DNA from: Pseudomonadota bacterium
GTDB lineage: Bacteria; Desulfobacterota; Binatia; Binatales; Binataceae
Length of the DNA stretch: 49,108 nucleotides
NCBI GenBank assembly: GCA_021324755.1
Contig: JAJPIL010000006.1
Location: 1-49,108, forward strand
Direction: 5' to 3'
Below the pieces are notes generated by a model. That model saw nothing but the letters and a program-made list of their open reading frames with translations, was not told where the DNA came from and made no database searches. Positions within the stretch are counted from its first letter, which is position 1. The number at the start of each line of letters is the position of its first letter. A program made the translations under genes and the position numbers. Of this stretch, positions 48,918 to 49,108 are shown piece by piece.

Positions 48918-49108
48918 CGCAGCCTTTTATCTTATCCAATCCTCTTGCGGACTCTCGTGGAGCCCGCTTGCCTTGTTTCGCGCCAAGCGAATTGAGCGCT
49001 TAGCCTTGGTTGAACAAAGTCTATCTTCCGCGGTTGACCGCCCCGGCGTTTAGGCGCTCCCATAGGTAGAAGGAAGCTATTACGCAGGCTTGCATGGGGC
49101 GCGGAAAA
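48918..49108. other. Right window edge, unassigned
   Basis: An open minus-strand frame of about 50 codons runs in from the right edge and ends just before proS, but its translation (for example MGAPKRRGGQPRKIDFVQPR) matches nothing I recognise. It may be the end of a neighbouring gene or chance. Confidence 0.3.

Overview
The window reads as chromosomal DNA of a Gram-negative bacterium of a deltaproteobacteria-like lineage (Desulfobacterota-, Binatota- or Methylomirabilota-like; the sequence alone does not settle which). The signs are the LPS genes kdsB, kdsA, lptC and lptA, an rpoN-hpf-ptsN-rapZ block in the order usual for such lineages, a red-type form I RuBisCO with CbbX, and a type 3 (archaeal/eukaryotic-like) prolyl-tRNA synthetase. 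Nearly all of the sequence is explained by dense coding. No rRNA, insertion sequence or CRISPR array was seen.

Positions 1-6801 hold a Calvin-cycle locus. A LysR regulator (cbbR) is divergent from a minus-strand operon: a transaldolase-phosphoribulokinase fusion, cbbL, cbbS, cbbX, then the first 78 codons of a transketolase cut by the left edge. The spacer between cbbR and the operon has a sigma70-like promoter and two adjacent TNA-N7-TNA sites that suit CbbR. The fusion joins the last substrate-regenerating kinase to transaldolase, which points to a transaldolase-based regenerative phase of the cycle.

Positions 6942-15523 are a plus-strand housekeeping block: kdsB, pyrG, kdsA, lptC, lptA, rpoN, hpf, ptsN, rapZ. 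The frequent partners lptB, kdsD/kpsF and kdsC are absent from it. Positions 15821-26296 hold scattered single genes: a VTT-domain membrane protein, a MepK-like endopeptidase, ppa, a FlK-like thioesterase with a MaoC-like protein, an SRPBCC protein, an SDR, a Mug-like glycosylase, an M20 peptidase and an outer-membrane-type protein.

Positions 27549-39614 are a minus-strand defence island of the helicase-methylase-ATPase kind (compare Hma; the helicase and methylase also recall DISARM class 1). In transcription order it holds: a broken higB toxin, an intact higA, a SNF2 helicase fused to a DUF3883 nuclease-like domain, an unrecognised membrane protein with a winged-helix end, a DUF1156 adenine-type methylase, a small ORF, a DUF499 ATPase and an unrecognised coiled-coil protein. 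It is flanked by gene-poor, decayed sequence, including a probable hicB remnant. On the right it ends at a tRNA-Ala(GGC) gene whose 3' end faces the island.

Positions 41122-48917 return to housekeeping genes: recN and nadK (minus), nfo and trpS (plus), an MFS transporter and proS (minus).
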